Assembly: GCA_964360635.1 (NCBI GenBank)
Contig: CAYHXO010000006.1
Location: forward strand, 1-64,000
DNA length: 64,000 nucleotides
Reading direction: 5' to 3'
Origin: CALRGE01 sp964360635
GTDB lineage: Bacteria; Patescibacteriota; Gracilibacteria; UBA1369; 2-02-FULL-48-14
Positions 1 through 8,467 of this stretch are shown piece after piece. A model generated the notes under the pieces. It searched no databases. It was not told the DNA's origin and worked only from the letters and a program-made list of their open reading frames with translations. Both the position numbers and the translations under genes were made by a program. How positions within the stretch are numbered: the stretch's first letter is position 1; each line of letters starts with the position of its first letter.

Positions 1-55
1 GTTAAGCGCTGTTGCTCCATTTCCTCTTTTTTTTAAAAGAGCAATGGCGCTTAAC
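1..55. repeat. Imperfect inverted repeat upstream of the recombinase
   Basis: GTTAAGCGC at 1-9 pairs with GCGCTTAAC at 47-55. After a TG/TG internal loop, TTGCTC at 12-17 pairs with GAGCAA at 39-44. An alternative inner hairpin is CTCTTTT (24-30) with AAAAGAG (35-41). The element lies about 100 bp before a tyrosine recombinase gene. It could be a recombination site, or the terminator hairpin of a gene left of the window; the sequence does not decide. Confidence 0.6.
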
Positions 56-160
56 TCCATCTTGTGCGAACTTTCAACCTGAAGGAGTAGGATGACAGGT
101 TTTGTTCAGGACTTATTCAGCACGTGGTGATTATAGTACTTGTGTCATTTAATTGAAAGT

Positions 161-982
161 ATGCACAAGATGGACCACCCGGGGGTACAAAAATTGGTTA
201 GGGAGCTGAAGCTGCGGAACTATAGTTCTAGGACAATTGGGGCATATAAAGATCAGGTTTGGGCTTACTTTTTGTATTGTGGGGCGGATTGGGAAAAGAG
301 TGATAGGAAGAAAATTGAGGATTTTATTTTGAAGAGGCAGGATGATGGATTGTCTCCACAAACTATAAATTTGAGTGTGCAGGCTCTGCAGTTTTTCTAT
401 CGGCATGTGCAGATGCAGCATTTTCAAAAGATACGGGCTATGAAAAAACAACAGAAATTGCCGGTGGTTTTAAGTAGAGAAGAGATTTTTGAGATTTTAG
501 GGAAGATTGAAAATGAAAAACATAGAGCAATTTTGGCATTGAGTTATGGGGCTGGCCTTCGTGTTAGTGAAGTTTTAAAGTTAAGAATTTGCGACTTGGA
601 TTTTCAGGAGGGAATTGTGAAAATTCGAAATGGGAAAGGCGGTAAAGATAGAATTAGTTTGCTTCCGGCAGTATTGAAAGATGAGTTGAAAGCAATGTGT
701 GTTAGGCGTGGTGAAACGCGATATCTTTTTGAAAGTATTCGAGTTGGGAAATTAACAACGCGAACAGCACAGAAAGTTTTTGAAGTAGCGTTGAAGAAAA
801 GTGGAGTCCGAAAAGAAGCTTCATTTCATTCATTGCGGCATAGTTTTGCGACACATTTACTTGAGAATGGTGTGAACTTGAGGTGTATACAGGAGTTGCT
901 TGGTCACAGCGATGTTCGAACAACAGAAAGATACACTCATGTTTCTAAAAGTCTGATTCAGACGATTAAGAGTCCACTATAG
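161..982 (+). CDS. Tyrosine recombinase/integrase (XerC/D-like)
   Basis: Site-specific DNA recombinase of the tyrosine (phage integrase) family. From the ATG at 161 it is 273 aa; an in-frame TTG at 140 is possible, but the ATG is preferred. An N-terminal SAM-like core-binding domain (about 5-95) precedes the catalytic domain. The catalytic set is complete: Arg134 (GAGLRVSEV), Lys around 159-162 (GKGGKD), His223 and Arg226 (HSLRH), His249 (LLGHSDV) and Tyr258 (TTERYTHV). The length fits XerC/D or a small integrase. The extra integron-integrase segment between the second and third motifs is absent. It ends 6 bp inside the convergent hicA and lies beside the inverted repeat at 1-55. Whether it is a chromosomal Xer or belongs to a mobile unit is not resolvable here. 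Confidence 0.9.
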   Translation: MHKMDHPGVQKLVRELKLRNYSSRTIGAYKDQVWAYFLYCGADWEKSDRKKIEDFILKRQDDGLSPQTINLSVQALQFFYRHVQMQHFQKIRAMKKQQKLPVVLSREEIFEILGKIENEKHRAILALSYGAGLRVSEVLKLRICDLDFQEGIVKIRNGKGGKDRISLLPAVLKDELKAMCVRRGETRYLFESIRVGKLTTRTAQKVFEVALKKSGVRKEASFHSLRHSFATHLLENGVNLRCIQELLGHSDVRTTERYTHVSKSLIQTIKSPL

Positions 983-1177
983 TTTAATACCAGCGTCTTT
1001 CAAAATTGCATGAAGTGTACCGGTAGGAATATCTTTACTGTGTATAGGAACAACTACTTTTTTATCTTTTAATTCATTTTTAAATATTGCGTGACTTCCA
1101 CTTTGACGTGCAAATACAAAACCATGTTGCCTTAGAAACTTTATAAGTTTGCTAGGAGTCATATTATATTTAGACAT
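977..1177 (-). CDS. hicA: HicA family mRNA interferase toxin
   Basis: Small 66-aa toxin with a double-stranded-RNA-binding-like fold. HicA proteins bind and cleave mRNA without needing the ribosome. The hallmark motif GSHAIFKN, with its catalytic His, and a following VPIHSKDIPTGTL segment are present, and the length is normal for the family. It follows hicB with an 8-bp overlap (1170-1177), so the two are co-transcribed in the antitoxin-first order. Its 3' end overlaps the convergent recombinase by 6 bp. This is one of two HicBA pairs in the window; the other is at 38643-39091. Confidence 0.9.
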   Translation of the reverse strand: MSKYNMTPSKLIKFLRQHGFVFARQSGSHAIFKNELKDKKVVVPIHSKDIPTGTLHAILKDAGIKL

Positions 1178-1391
1178 GACTTGGCTTCTTTTTATTACGG
1201 ACTTCTACAACTGTAATTACTGCCTTCATGGACTGATTCTCGATCTCATCTTCGAGATAAAGCATGACAGCATCCTTTAGATTTACTAATGCTTCTTCCT
1301 TAGTTTGTCCAAAAGTATGACATCCCTCTAATTGTGGGCAAAAAGCATGCCATTTCTTCCCGTCCTTTTCTAACTTAAATGTGATTGGCAT
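1170..1391 (-). CDS. hicB: HicB family antitoxin
   Basis: A 73-aa partner of HicA. It carries the partial RNase H-like HicB fold: a first strand with HAFCPQLEGCHTFGQT, then the helix EEALVNLKDAVMLYLED. It is short for a HicB and I see no clear C-terminal DNA-binding domain, so autoregulation may need another mode. It is the first gene of the hicBA operon. A possible -10 (TATATT) lies in the AT-rich 108-bp gap before the HAD gene, which otherwise holds nothing I recognise. Confidence 0.87.
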   Translation of the reverse strand: MPITFKLEKDGKKWHAFCPQLEGCHTFGQTKEEALVNLKDAVMLYLEDEIENQSMKAVITVVEVRNKKKPSHV

Positions 1392-1499
1392 ATTTTTTTA
1401 ATTATGCTCTAAATATACTCCTTATGTGAAGATTTTTCAATACTTGCAAGTTTCAAAGGGATCGAAATCGACCACTTTGCATTATGAATTAGGTATTCC

Positions 1500-2339
1500 C
1501 TAGTTTGCAATCCCAATCTCGTTCAACAAATACAATGTACCCTCTGGGCCTCTGAGTTTTTTGCCGGCTTCGTTGTAAACTGGGAGGGGGAAAGTGTTGT
1601 GAGTTTGATTGCCGACAGAGAATGCAGTACCGTAATTGCCGGAGAGAAATTCGGCGTCGTTTTTGCCGGGTTCGGGCATATCTCCGACAACAAGAAAATC
1701 GCGGAGGGGAATTTTGAGATATTGTGAAAGTCTTTTTATAGCCTTACCCTTCCCGCTTTCTCTTGGAATTATGATTGTGCCAATGCCGGAATCTTCAACG
1801 TCGAAATAATTTTCGTAGCCTTCTTTTTTTATAATGCGGCGAGTGGCGGCCGCTAAAAATTTAGAAAGATGTATTATTAAAGTTGGGAAAACATAAAAAA
1901 CCGGCGGGTAATAAAGTACAATGCTGTGATCGCGTGATTTAACTTGAATCTTCCACGGGAGTTTTTTGTCGAGCACGAGCGCAAGCTCGCTTGCCGTTAT
2001 TATTTTATCTGGCCATGGGATATTGAAAAGTTCCGTGTATGAATTTTTTTTTGAATCATATGAATGAGTTGCACCACCGTTTTCGGAAATTATAAAAAAG
2101 TTTTTACTGTCACTATTAATGTTCGCAGCCTTATTTTTGATGTGATCAATGTCGCGCCCGGAGCAAATCATAAATGGAATTTGCCTTGCAAGCTCACCGA
2201 GTTTTATAAGAAGCCTGCTTGGAATGGTAATTTTTGCGAGTTTTGTTAAAGTGCCATCAATGTCAAAGGCTGCTGCTTTGAATTTACGTTTTAAAGCCTG
2301 GTGGTAGGCTTTTTCTTGTTCTGGCGAATGGAATTTCAT
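1500..2339 (-). CDS. HAD-superfamily hydrolase (Cof/PMM-like, class IIB)
   Basis: A 279-aa haloacid-dehalogenase-fold phosphatase, probably acting on a sugar phosphate or similar small phosphoester. The four HAD motifs are visible: FDIDGTLT with the nucleophile Asp (about residue 25), motif II CSGRD (about 59), motif III Lys in ESGKGKAIKR (about 205), and motif IV VVGDMPEPGKND (about 228). The cap between motifs II and III fits the IIB (Cof, phosphomannomutase, sucrose-phosphatase) group. Its ATG overlaps the mutS TGA stop in an ATGA arrangement, so it is translationally coupled to mutS. There is no functional link to repair. The substrate cannot be named. Confidence 0.85.
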   Translation of the reverse strand: MKFHSPEQEKAYHQALKRKFKAAAFDIDGTLTKLAKITIPSRLLIKLGELARQIPFMICSGRDIDHIKNKAANINSDSKNFFIISENGGATHSYDSKKNSYTELFNIPWPDKIITASELALVLDKKLPWKIQVKSRDHSIVLYYPPVFYVFPTLIIHLSKFLAAATRRIIKKEGYENYFDVEDSGIGTIIIPRESGKGKAIKRLSQYLKIPLRDFLVVGDMPEPGKNDAEFLSGNYGTAFSVGNQTHNTFPLPVYNEAGKKLRGPEGTLYLLNEIGIAN

Positions 2340-4906
2340 AATTTTTTGAGCTCGCTCAGTGCGATGAGTGCTTCAATCGGTGTCAGATCATTTATATCAA
2401 TTCCCTTCAATCTTTCCAAGACAGGATGTCTGTCGGCAATATATTTTCCTGTGAAAAGTCCCATTTGATTTTCTGGAATTTTTGTTGGCTGTGATTCTAT
2501 TTTTTCCGATTCAAGGTCAATGAGAATTTGCGCAGAGCGATCAATGACCGCAGTCGGCACTCCGGCAAGTTTTGCCACTTCAATGCCGTAACTTTTATCA
2601 ATTCCACCTTCTATTATTTTGTGTAAAAATAAAACGCCTTTTGCGGATTCTTTAACGTCTACACAGTAATTTTTTGCTTTCGGTAAATTTTGCACTACAT
2701 TAATTAACTCGTGGTAATGTGTCGCGAAAAGCGTGAATGCTCCGATTTTGTCGTGGAGAAACTCAAGAATTGACCATGCGATACTTAGTCCATCATATGT
2801 ACTTGTACCTCGCCCAATTTCATCAAGAATTACAAGACTTTTTGCCGTGGCATGATTCAAAATATAAGCTGATTCCTGCATTTCAACCATGAAAGTTGAT
2901 TGGCCGCGAACAAGATTATCGCTGGCTCCAACTCGTGTAAAAATTCTGTCGAAGAGAGGCAAAGTTGCAGCTTTAGCAGGTACAAAAGAGCCAATTTGGT
3001 TTAGTAATGCAATGAGTGCAATTTGACGAAGATAAGTAGATTTTCCACTCATATTTGGACCGGTAATTAACTTCAATTCTGTTTCACCTGCTTTGAAATT
3101 TGCATCATTCGGAACAAAAGAATTTTCAAAAGTTATGCTTTCAACAACTGGGTGTCGGCCGTCTTTAATAAACAATGATCGCTGCGCGACTGCGCCAAAA
3201 GTGGGTTTCACGTAATCACGTTTTATTGCAGTAATTGCAAAAGAAAGAAGCACATCTAGTTCGGCAATTATCTGTGCATTAAGTTTAATTTCTTTTATAT
3301 ATTCCAGAGTTTCACTTTTTAAATCTTGGAAAATTTCATATTCAAGTTTGAAAGATTTTTCTTCGGCGCTGAGAACTTTTTCTTCGTACTCTTTTAGTTC
3401 CGGAGTAATGAAGCGTTCTGCATTCGCTAGAGTTTGTTTTCGAATGTATCTATCAGGAACTTTTTCCAAATTTATCCTGCTAATTTCAATGTAATAGCCA
3501 AAAACTCGGTTGTAAGAAACTTTCAAAGAGTTGATTTTTGTGGCTTCAATTTCTTTTTGTTCGATTTCTTTTAGCGCGGTTTTCCCATCCTTCATCAGTC
3601 GACGAAGTGAGTCGAGTTCGGCGTTGTATCCATCTTTAATTATATCTCCTTCGCTTGTTTTAAAACCGGGTTCGTCAGCAATTGAAGATGCGATCGTTTG
3701 ACTGAGTTTTTCGAGTGGAAGTAGATCTTTTGCAAGTGAAATAAGCAGCGACGCAGTCGCAAATTCGATTGTTTTTTTTATTTTTGGAATTTGCGAAAGT
3801 GAATTTCCAAGTGACAGTAAATCGCGCGCGTTTGCCCCACTGGAAGAAAGCCGGCCAAGAATTCTTTCAATATCAGAAAGAGACGTTAAAATATCTTTGA
3901 AAGAATTTCTGAGATCTTCGTTTGAAATAAAATTTTCAACCGCATCGTGACGGCTTTGAATTGGCTCCTTGTGAATTAGCGGGCGAAGAAGCCATTTTCT
4001 GAGCATTCTTCCACCCATTGAAGAATTTGTATTATCAATAACGCTGAGCAAACTTCCCTCTTCATCTTTGCCGCGCATTGTTGAAAAAAGTTCAAGATTT
4101 CTAATTGTACCTTCGTCTAAATACATCCAATTATTTCTATGATATGCGTGAATTCTATCGATGTGTTTTGCTTCATCTTTTTGAGTTTCTTGAATGTATT
4201 TCATTAAAATTCCGCTGGCTTCAATTGCAAAAGGCCAACTCGCAATTCCAAATCCTTCAAGACTTTTCACATGAAAAGAGCCGAGCAAAAATTTATAGGC
4301 ATCTTCGTAAAGTGCAACTGAAGAAATTGTTGCATCAGAAATTGAAATTGCTAAAGTCCGAATTGCGGGGTCGTCGTATTGATCACGTTCCAGAACTATT
4401 TCTGATGGATTTAATCTAAGAATTTCGTTGCGCAAAGCTTCGATTCCGCTGAGTTCAGCTGCATGAAATTCACCTGTACTTACATCACAAAATGCAATTC
4501 CAAAATAATCTTTTTTTGCATAAATTGAGAGAATGTATCTATTTGATTTTTGATCTAAAACTTGATCAAGAATTGCTGTTCCCGGAGTAATAATTTTTAC
4601 AATTTTTCTTTTAACAATTCCTGGAAGTGCAGGATCTGAAATTTGCTCACAAATGGCAACTTTTCTGCCGGATTTTACTAATTTTGCTATGTAATTTTCT
4701 GCGGCATGATAAGGAATTCCGCACATTGGAACGGCATTTTCATCTTTACTACGAGACGTCAAAGTAATGTCCAAAATTTTCGATGCATCGTGCGCATCCT
4801 GACCGAACATTTCATAAAAATCGCCAAGTCGAAAGAAAAGAATTGCATCTTTGCACTCAGCTTTAATATCCTGATACTGTTCCATCATGGGCGTTAATTT
4901 CGCCAT
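2336..4906 (-). CDS. mutS: DNA mismatch repair protein MutS
   Basis: Mismatch recognition ATPase of 856 aa, normal MutS length. The N-terminal mismatch-binding domain carries the Phe-x-Glu motif as GDFYEMFG (about 27-34). Connector, lever and clamp domains follow, then the ABC-type ATPase domain with Walker A GPNMSGKST (about 620), VRGQSTFMVEM, Walker B LVILDEIGRGTSTYDG and ATHYHEL. The C-terminal tail is short. It is the first gene of a two-gene unit with the HAD gene. A plausible -10 (TAGAAT on the minus strand) lies about 24 nt before the start, and no clear Shine-Dalgarno sequence is visible. A matching mutL is at 50392. Confidence 0.98.
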   Translation of the reverse strand: MAKLTPMMEQYQDIKAECKDAILFFRLGDFYEMFGQDAHDASKILDITLTSRSKDENAVPMCGIPYHAAENYIAKLVKSGRKVAICEQISDPALPGIVKRKIVKIITPGTAILDQVLDQKSNRYILSIYAKKDYFGIAFCDVSTGEFHAAELSGIEALRNEILRLNPSEIVLERDQYDDPAIRTLAISISDATISSVALYEDAYKFLLGSFHVKSLEGFGIASWPFAIEASGILMKYIQETQKDEAKHIDRIHAYHRNNWMYLDEGTIRNLELFSTMRGKDEEGSLLSVIDNTNSSMGGRMLRKWLLRPLIHKEPIQSRHDAVENFISNEDLRNSFKDILTSLSDIERILGRLSSSGANARDLLSLGNSLSQIPKIKKTIEFATASLLISLAKDLLPLEKLSQTIASSIADEPGFKTSEGDIIKDGYNAELDSLRRLMKDGKTALKEIEQKEIEATKINSLKVSYNRVFGYYIEISRINLEKVPDRYIRKQTLANAERFITPELKEYEEKVLSAEEKSFKLEYEIFQDLKSETLEYIKEIKLNAQIIAELDVLLSFAITAIKRDYVKPTFGAVAQRSLFIKDGRHPVVESITFENSFVPNDANFKAGETELKLITGPNMSGKSTYLRQIALIALLNQIGSFVPAKAATLPLFDRIFTRVGASDNLVRGQSTFMVEMQESAYILNHATAKSLVILDEIGRGTSTYDGLSIAWSILEFLHDKIGAFTLFATHYHELINVVQNLPKAKNYCVDVKESAKGVLFLHKIIEGGIDKSYGIEVAKLAGVPTAVIDRSAQILIDLESEKIESQPTKIPENQMGLFTGKYIADRHPVLERLKGIDINDLTPIEALIALSELKKL

Positions 4907-5014
4907 AAGCCGCGAGGGTGAATCGTAGCTATTCTAAACAAAATTTGGCTTTTTGCCACATTTAACTTAAAGTATGGCTCGCCAGCATCGACAAAAAGAC
5001 ATGTTGTGCATCTG

Positions 5015-5089
5015 GCCCTCGTAGTTCAATGGATAGAACGACCCTCTCCTAAGGGGTAAATACAGGTTCGATTCCTGTCGAAGGCACCA
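5015..5089 (+). tRNA. tRNA-Arg (anticodon CCT)
   Basis: A full cloverleaf can be drawn. Acceptor GCCCTCG (5015-5021) pairs with CGAAGGC (5079-5085), with one C-A mismatch at pair 4-69. There is a D-arm with AGTTCAATGGATAGAAC. The anticodon stem ACCCT/GGGGT carries loop CTCCTAA, giving anticodon CCT. The T-arm is CAGG-TTCGATT-CCTG. CCA is encoded at 5087-5089. It sits between mutS and the orphan gene in a 337-bp gap. The rest of that gap (5090-5228) shows no gene. Confidence 0.96.
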
Positions 5090-5228
5090 TTGTTAATAAA
5101 AGTGATTGCAAATTAGTCAATTAAGATGAAATCTCTTCGGTTAAGATTGGTAAATCTTCCATTGCTTTGTTTACTATAGATTGAGATTAGACCATGTGAA
5201 TCTTTTTCGTCAATGCTTTACAGAAATG

Positions 5229-5237
5229 TGATAATAT
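5229..5237 (+). promoter_or_regulatory. Extended -10 promoter, leaderless start of the 1046-aa gene
   Basis: TG-A-TAATAT (5229-5237) is an extended -10 element followed by exactly 6 nt (GGCACT) and the ATG at 5244. No good -35 is seen (GTCAAT at 17 nt). The predicted transcription start falls on the start codon, matching the layout at 14174, 33646 and 59261. Confidence 0.55.
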
Positions 5238-5243
5238 GGCACT

Positions 5244-8200
5244 ATGCAGGTAATGACAATAGAGAATTTACAAATTAAAGGCAAACAATACCCTGCAGGG
5301 AGATTATTGAATGGCTTATTTAGCAAGAAAGAACTTGAGCTTGCTTGGGCTGAAACTTTAGAAATAATTGCTAATTCTAATGGCGATCCTAATCTTTTAT
5401 TTAAGATTGGTAAATTGCCCTTTATTTTTAAAATGAACGGCGACACGAGTCCTGAATATGCTTCGAAGCAGTTTGAAGAATATATTGAAGAGAATATTGA
5501 ATCATTAAAAGAATTTAAACTTGCGGCCGTGAAAGATAGTAGTGATGAGGCGGAAATTTGCAATGTTCCCGATTTTGAAATTGATAATCTAAAAGAAATA
5601 GGTATTGGAATTGATCGAGCTAATGAAATAATGATTTTCTTTAAATCATTAATGTTTAAAGAAGTGCGCAATAGGATTCAAGGTTTAAAAAATTGGAATT
5701 TTATTTTTGAGAATAAATCAGATTCTAATGATTTAATCCCTGCAATTGGAAACGAATTTGATGTCAAAATAAATGAAAAAAACTTTGAGGATTTCGACAG
5801 ACTTATCAAACGCGACATGAGTAGTGAAATGCAAATTGTAGATCTGAACAAAGAGGTCAATAGACTTTATGAAGAAGATGGAGAAAATTTTGAAAAGTTT
5901 AGTAAAAAGATGGAATTTTTTCTTTCTGCAACCTATGCATTTAATCCAAAAAATTGCACCCGCGGTCGCTCAATTAGATTACCGCATTCAATGGTGCATG
6001 AAGACCTATTTCGAGTTTTAGCTGGAAAAAGTTCTGAATATCTTAAAATAATAAAAAGGTGTTTCCCAGATTTATATCCTAGCTTAATAATCGACATTGA
6101 TAAGATACAATCTGGCGCACTTGAACCTTATCATGACCCATTTCAAGTTGGTCAAGAGACATTGCGTGGAATAAGTTCTGCCGTTCAAGAAAATAATTTC
6201 ATGAGTGATGATCGAATTGTGGATATGAATAATCTATTAATGAAAATGGCAAAAGATATTCTCATTAAAAGAACAGCCGATGCGAAAATTAATGACCTCA
6301 AGAAAAGAAACCTTCCATATAAGGCAATTGAAGAAGAGATGAGAAAACAGATAAGTTTTATACCTGACTTTGATTTGATTTTTGATGCTTATCAGCCAAA
6401 TATTTTGGATATATTTAGATCATTCGCTATTTTTGGGGAAAAACTTTCTGATGAAATTAATATAAGTAGTGTAGGAGAGATTACGGAGATTTATATAAAA
6501 CTTAATGAAAGAGCTGAATATCTTGGAAAAACTAATATAGCAAATATCTTTGGATTGAATAATGTATCAAGACCTATAAGTAGTAGATTAGCGGGCATGA
6601 AAAAAGATCTTAAGGAATATTTTGCAGCTGACCCTTGTGGATATACCTCTTCCAATCTAGGTCATTGTTTCCTAATGGATTCAAATTATAATGGTGATTT
6701 TTATCGTGCAATAAATGATGAAGAGATATTTTCAGGTCTGTTTAAAATAGCTAAAAATCTTAATAATTTGGGCTCGGCATATGCGATAAAAATACTTGCG
6801 AATTGGGCAAAAGATGACGAAAAGAAAATAGCTAGAGTTATTGAAAATCTGTTTAAGACAGATGTGGATTATGCGGACGTCGATGAAACTTTAAAAGTTA
6901 AACTTTTTCTTTTTGTGAAAGAAAGTAATGCAAATATAGATTTAGTAATTGAAAAATTACTCTATAATTCTGAATCAATTGTAAATAATTTCAAAAGAGG
7001 TCATTCTGAACAATTTAAACTAGGGATATTTGATGCTTTTGAGAAAGAAGTTGTACAAAGAATTTTTAAAGAACTTTTTGATAGTCCGAGACAACTAACG
7101 GGTATTAAATCCTTTAAAAATCCGGAGAATTTCAACAAAATTCAATCATTAAAAGAAATAGAGGCTGAAGCATCAATTGCACTCGCAGAGCCGATATATG
7201 TTGATATGAGCGACTGCCTACCTGCGGGCTTTATGGTTAAACTTTTGCCAGTAAATAAAGCTTCTGAGAATGATTTTTCTTGGGCTGTAGAAATCAGCAT
7301 CAGAGATTTTAAGGGTAAGCCGATATATGAAAAAGCTTCAGGAAGATTTGAAAATCTTAAGTTTAAATTTGGTTTTCAGGGTGCTTTTAGAGATATTTTC
7401 GAAGAGATTAGCGTATTAGCTTCACACAGATATTTCGTTAGAGATTGTGCAGAAGCAAATACTAGAAGAATTAGCGATAAAATTCGTGAGATTATTGATA
7501 AAAATAAAGCTAGTGAAACGGAGGAAGATAAGACTGTTGGGCCTAGATCTTCAGGCGCACTTTCTGTTGATATTAGCAGGCAAGATAAATCTGATGACAC
7601 GGAAACAAAAAATCGCCTGAGTGAAAAAAATGTGAAAAGTAATATTATTATTAGAAAAATTATTAATGGAAAGATCATCACAGATGAAGAAGTTAAAGAT
7701 TTATTAGTATTTAGATCTTCTAATTTAGGCGCTGGAAAGAATATTTACAGCAGGATTCCTGCAGAGGAATTAATTGAGTGGAATAATGTTGGAGACTTGA
7801 AAGCATTTATAATGCAGGATGAATGTTTTGTGATGACAACTTTGGCTCATAGCCAAGCCGCAGGTTTTTACGTCAAAGGTTTTGAAAGCGATGCTGGTAA
7901 CATTTTGTATGGCATTTCTCCGAAAAAACCTACCGAATATTCAAAACTTGCCCACGAAGAATATTTAAATTCCGGCTTTAATCCGGTTTCAGTGAGTCCA
8001 TATAAATCAAAACTTTCTGTGAGAGCAGATGGAAATGTAGAAGTCGGCACTGCTAAAATTAGTCTTGAAGGAAGTGATGAAATTATGGTTGAAACTATGG
8101 CTGTTAGAGAATCTCTAAATAGACAAATTGCCAAAAAAACTGCGAGTGCTGAATTTATTGACGATTGGGTTTCTGAACAGATTCGTGTGTTTAAAATAGA

Positions 8201-8384
8201 AAATCCTAATGCGAGTGACGCAGATCTTGATAATTTTATTGAAGAACAAGTTAAGGTTTTGTCGGAGAACAAAGTTCTTGATTCTGAGACGGTTAAGTTA
8301 TTTCTACCTGGAAAATATGAAACACAAAGGGTTTTTAATCAGGGAGTATATAAGAAATTAAGTGAGGTGTTTGGAAAAGAATGA
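5244..8384 (+). CDS. Large hypothetical protein (1046 aa), family not recognised
   Basis: I do not recognise this family. It is a soluble, highly charged protein of 1046 aa with no signal peptide or membrane segment. Residues 1-720 look mostly helical. A hydrophilic, low-complexity Lys/Ser/Asp/Glu linker lies near 750-810. A second region of about 230 residues (from IIIRKIINGKIITDEEVKDLL) has short strands and ends in a charged tail. The first ATG at 5244 sits 6 nt after a -10 element, so it is taken as the start; MTIEN at 5256 is an alternative. The gene stands alone between tRNA-Arg and lexA, with its own promoter. An imperfect AT-rich hairpin follows the stop. Confidence 0.8.
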   Translation: MQVMTIENLQIKGKQYPAGRLLNGLFSKKELELAWAETLEIIANSNGDPNLLFKIGKLPFIFKMNGDTSPEYASKQFEEYIEENIESLKEFKLAAVKDSSDEAEICNVPDFEIDNLKEIGIGIDRANEIMIFFKSLMFKEVRNRIQGLKNWNFIFENKSDSNDLIPAIGNEFDVKINEKNFEDFDRLIKRDMSSEMQIVDLNKEVNRLYEEDGENFEKFSKKMEFFLSATYAFNPKNCTRGRSIRLPHSMVHEDLFRVLAGKSSEYLKIIKRCFPDLYPSLIIDIDKIQSGALEPYHDPFQVGQETLRGISSAVQENNFMSDDRIVDMNNLLMKMAKDILIKRTADAKINDLKKRNLPYKAIEEEMRKQISFIPDFDLIFDAYQPNILDIFRSFAIFGEKLSDEINISSVGEITEIYIKLNERAEYLGKTNIANIFGLNNVSRPISSRLAGMKKDLKEYFAADPCGYTSSNLGHCFLMDSNYNGDFYRAINDEEIFSGLFKIAKNLNNLGSAYAIKILANWAKDDEKKIARVIENLFKTDVDYADVDETLKVKLFLFVKESNANIDLVIEKLLYNSESIVNNFKRGHSEQFKLGIFDAFEKEVVQRIFKELFDSPRQLTGIKSFKNPENFNKIQSLKEIEAEASIALAEPIYVDMSDCLPAGFMVKLLPVNKASENDFSWAVEISIRDFKGKPIYEKASGRFENLKFKFGFQGAFRDIFEEISVLASHRYFVRDCAEANTRRISDKIREIIDKNKASETEEDKTVGPRSSGALSVDISRQDKSDDTETKNRLSEKNVKSNIIIRKIINGKIITDEEVKDLLVFRSSNLGAGKNIYSRIPAEELIEWNNVGDLKAFIMQDECFVMTTLAHSQAAGFYVKGFESDAGNILYGISPKKPTEYSKLAHEEYLNSGFNPVSVSPYKSKLSVRADGNVEVGTAKISLEGSDEIMVETMAVRESLNRQIAKKTASAEFIDDWVSEQIRVFKIENPNASDADLDNFIEEQVKVLSENKVLDSETVKLFLPGKYETQRVFNQGVYKKLSEVFGKE

Positions 8385-8387
8385 TAG

Positions 8388-8409
8388 CATTTTTTGTAAA
8401 CAAAAAATG
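8388..8409. terminator. AT-rich hairpin after the 1046-aa gene
   Basis: CATTTTTTG (8388-8396) and CAAAAAATG (8401-8409) form a 9-bp stem with a TAAA loop, directly after the TGA stop at 8382-8384. There is little GC and no following T-run, so it is only a weak terminator candidate. It abuts the lexA -35. Confidence 0.35.
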
Positions 8410-8412
8410 TGC

Positions 8413-8441
8413 TTGACGGTGAGCAATGACTCACCTAGTAT
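8413..8441 (+). promoter_or_regulatory. lexA promoter with a palindromic operator in the spacer
   Basis: -35 TTGACG (8413-8418), a 17-nt spacer and -10 TAGTAT (8436-8441). The spacer is almost entirely the palindrome GTGAG-CAATGA-CTCAC (8419-8434). A palindrome between -35 and -10 of lexA is where an autorepressor would bind. It resembles neither the E. coli (CTGT-N8-ACAG) nor the Bacillus (CGAAC-N4-GTTCG) box, so it is a candidate lineage-specific LexA box. Confidence 0.65.
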
Positions 8442-8467
8442 GAGAGCGTTCATTCACCAAAAAATAT

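Noticed and set aside
1..55. Integron attC site
   Set aside because: Core-like sequences are in the order GTT...AAC rather than AAC...GTT, and the recombinase lacks the integron-specific insert.
161..982. Integron integrase IntI
   Set aside because: It is about 273 aa and lacks the extra alpha-helical segment between the second and third catalytic patches.
2336..2339. Genetic code 25 (TGA as Gly)
   Set aside because: TGA terminates several genes, including mutS, sdaAB, PurP and the 1046-aa gene, often in ATGA overlaps, so code 11 is used.
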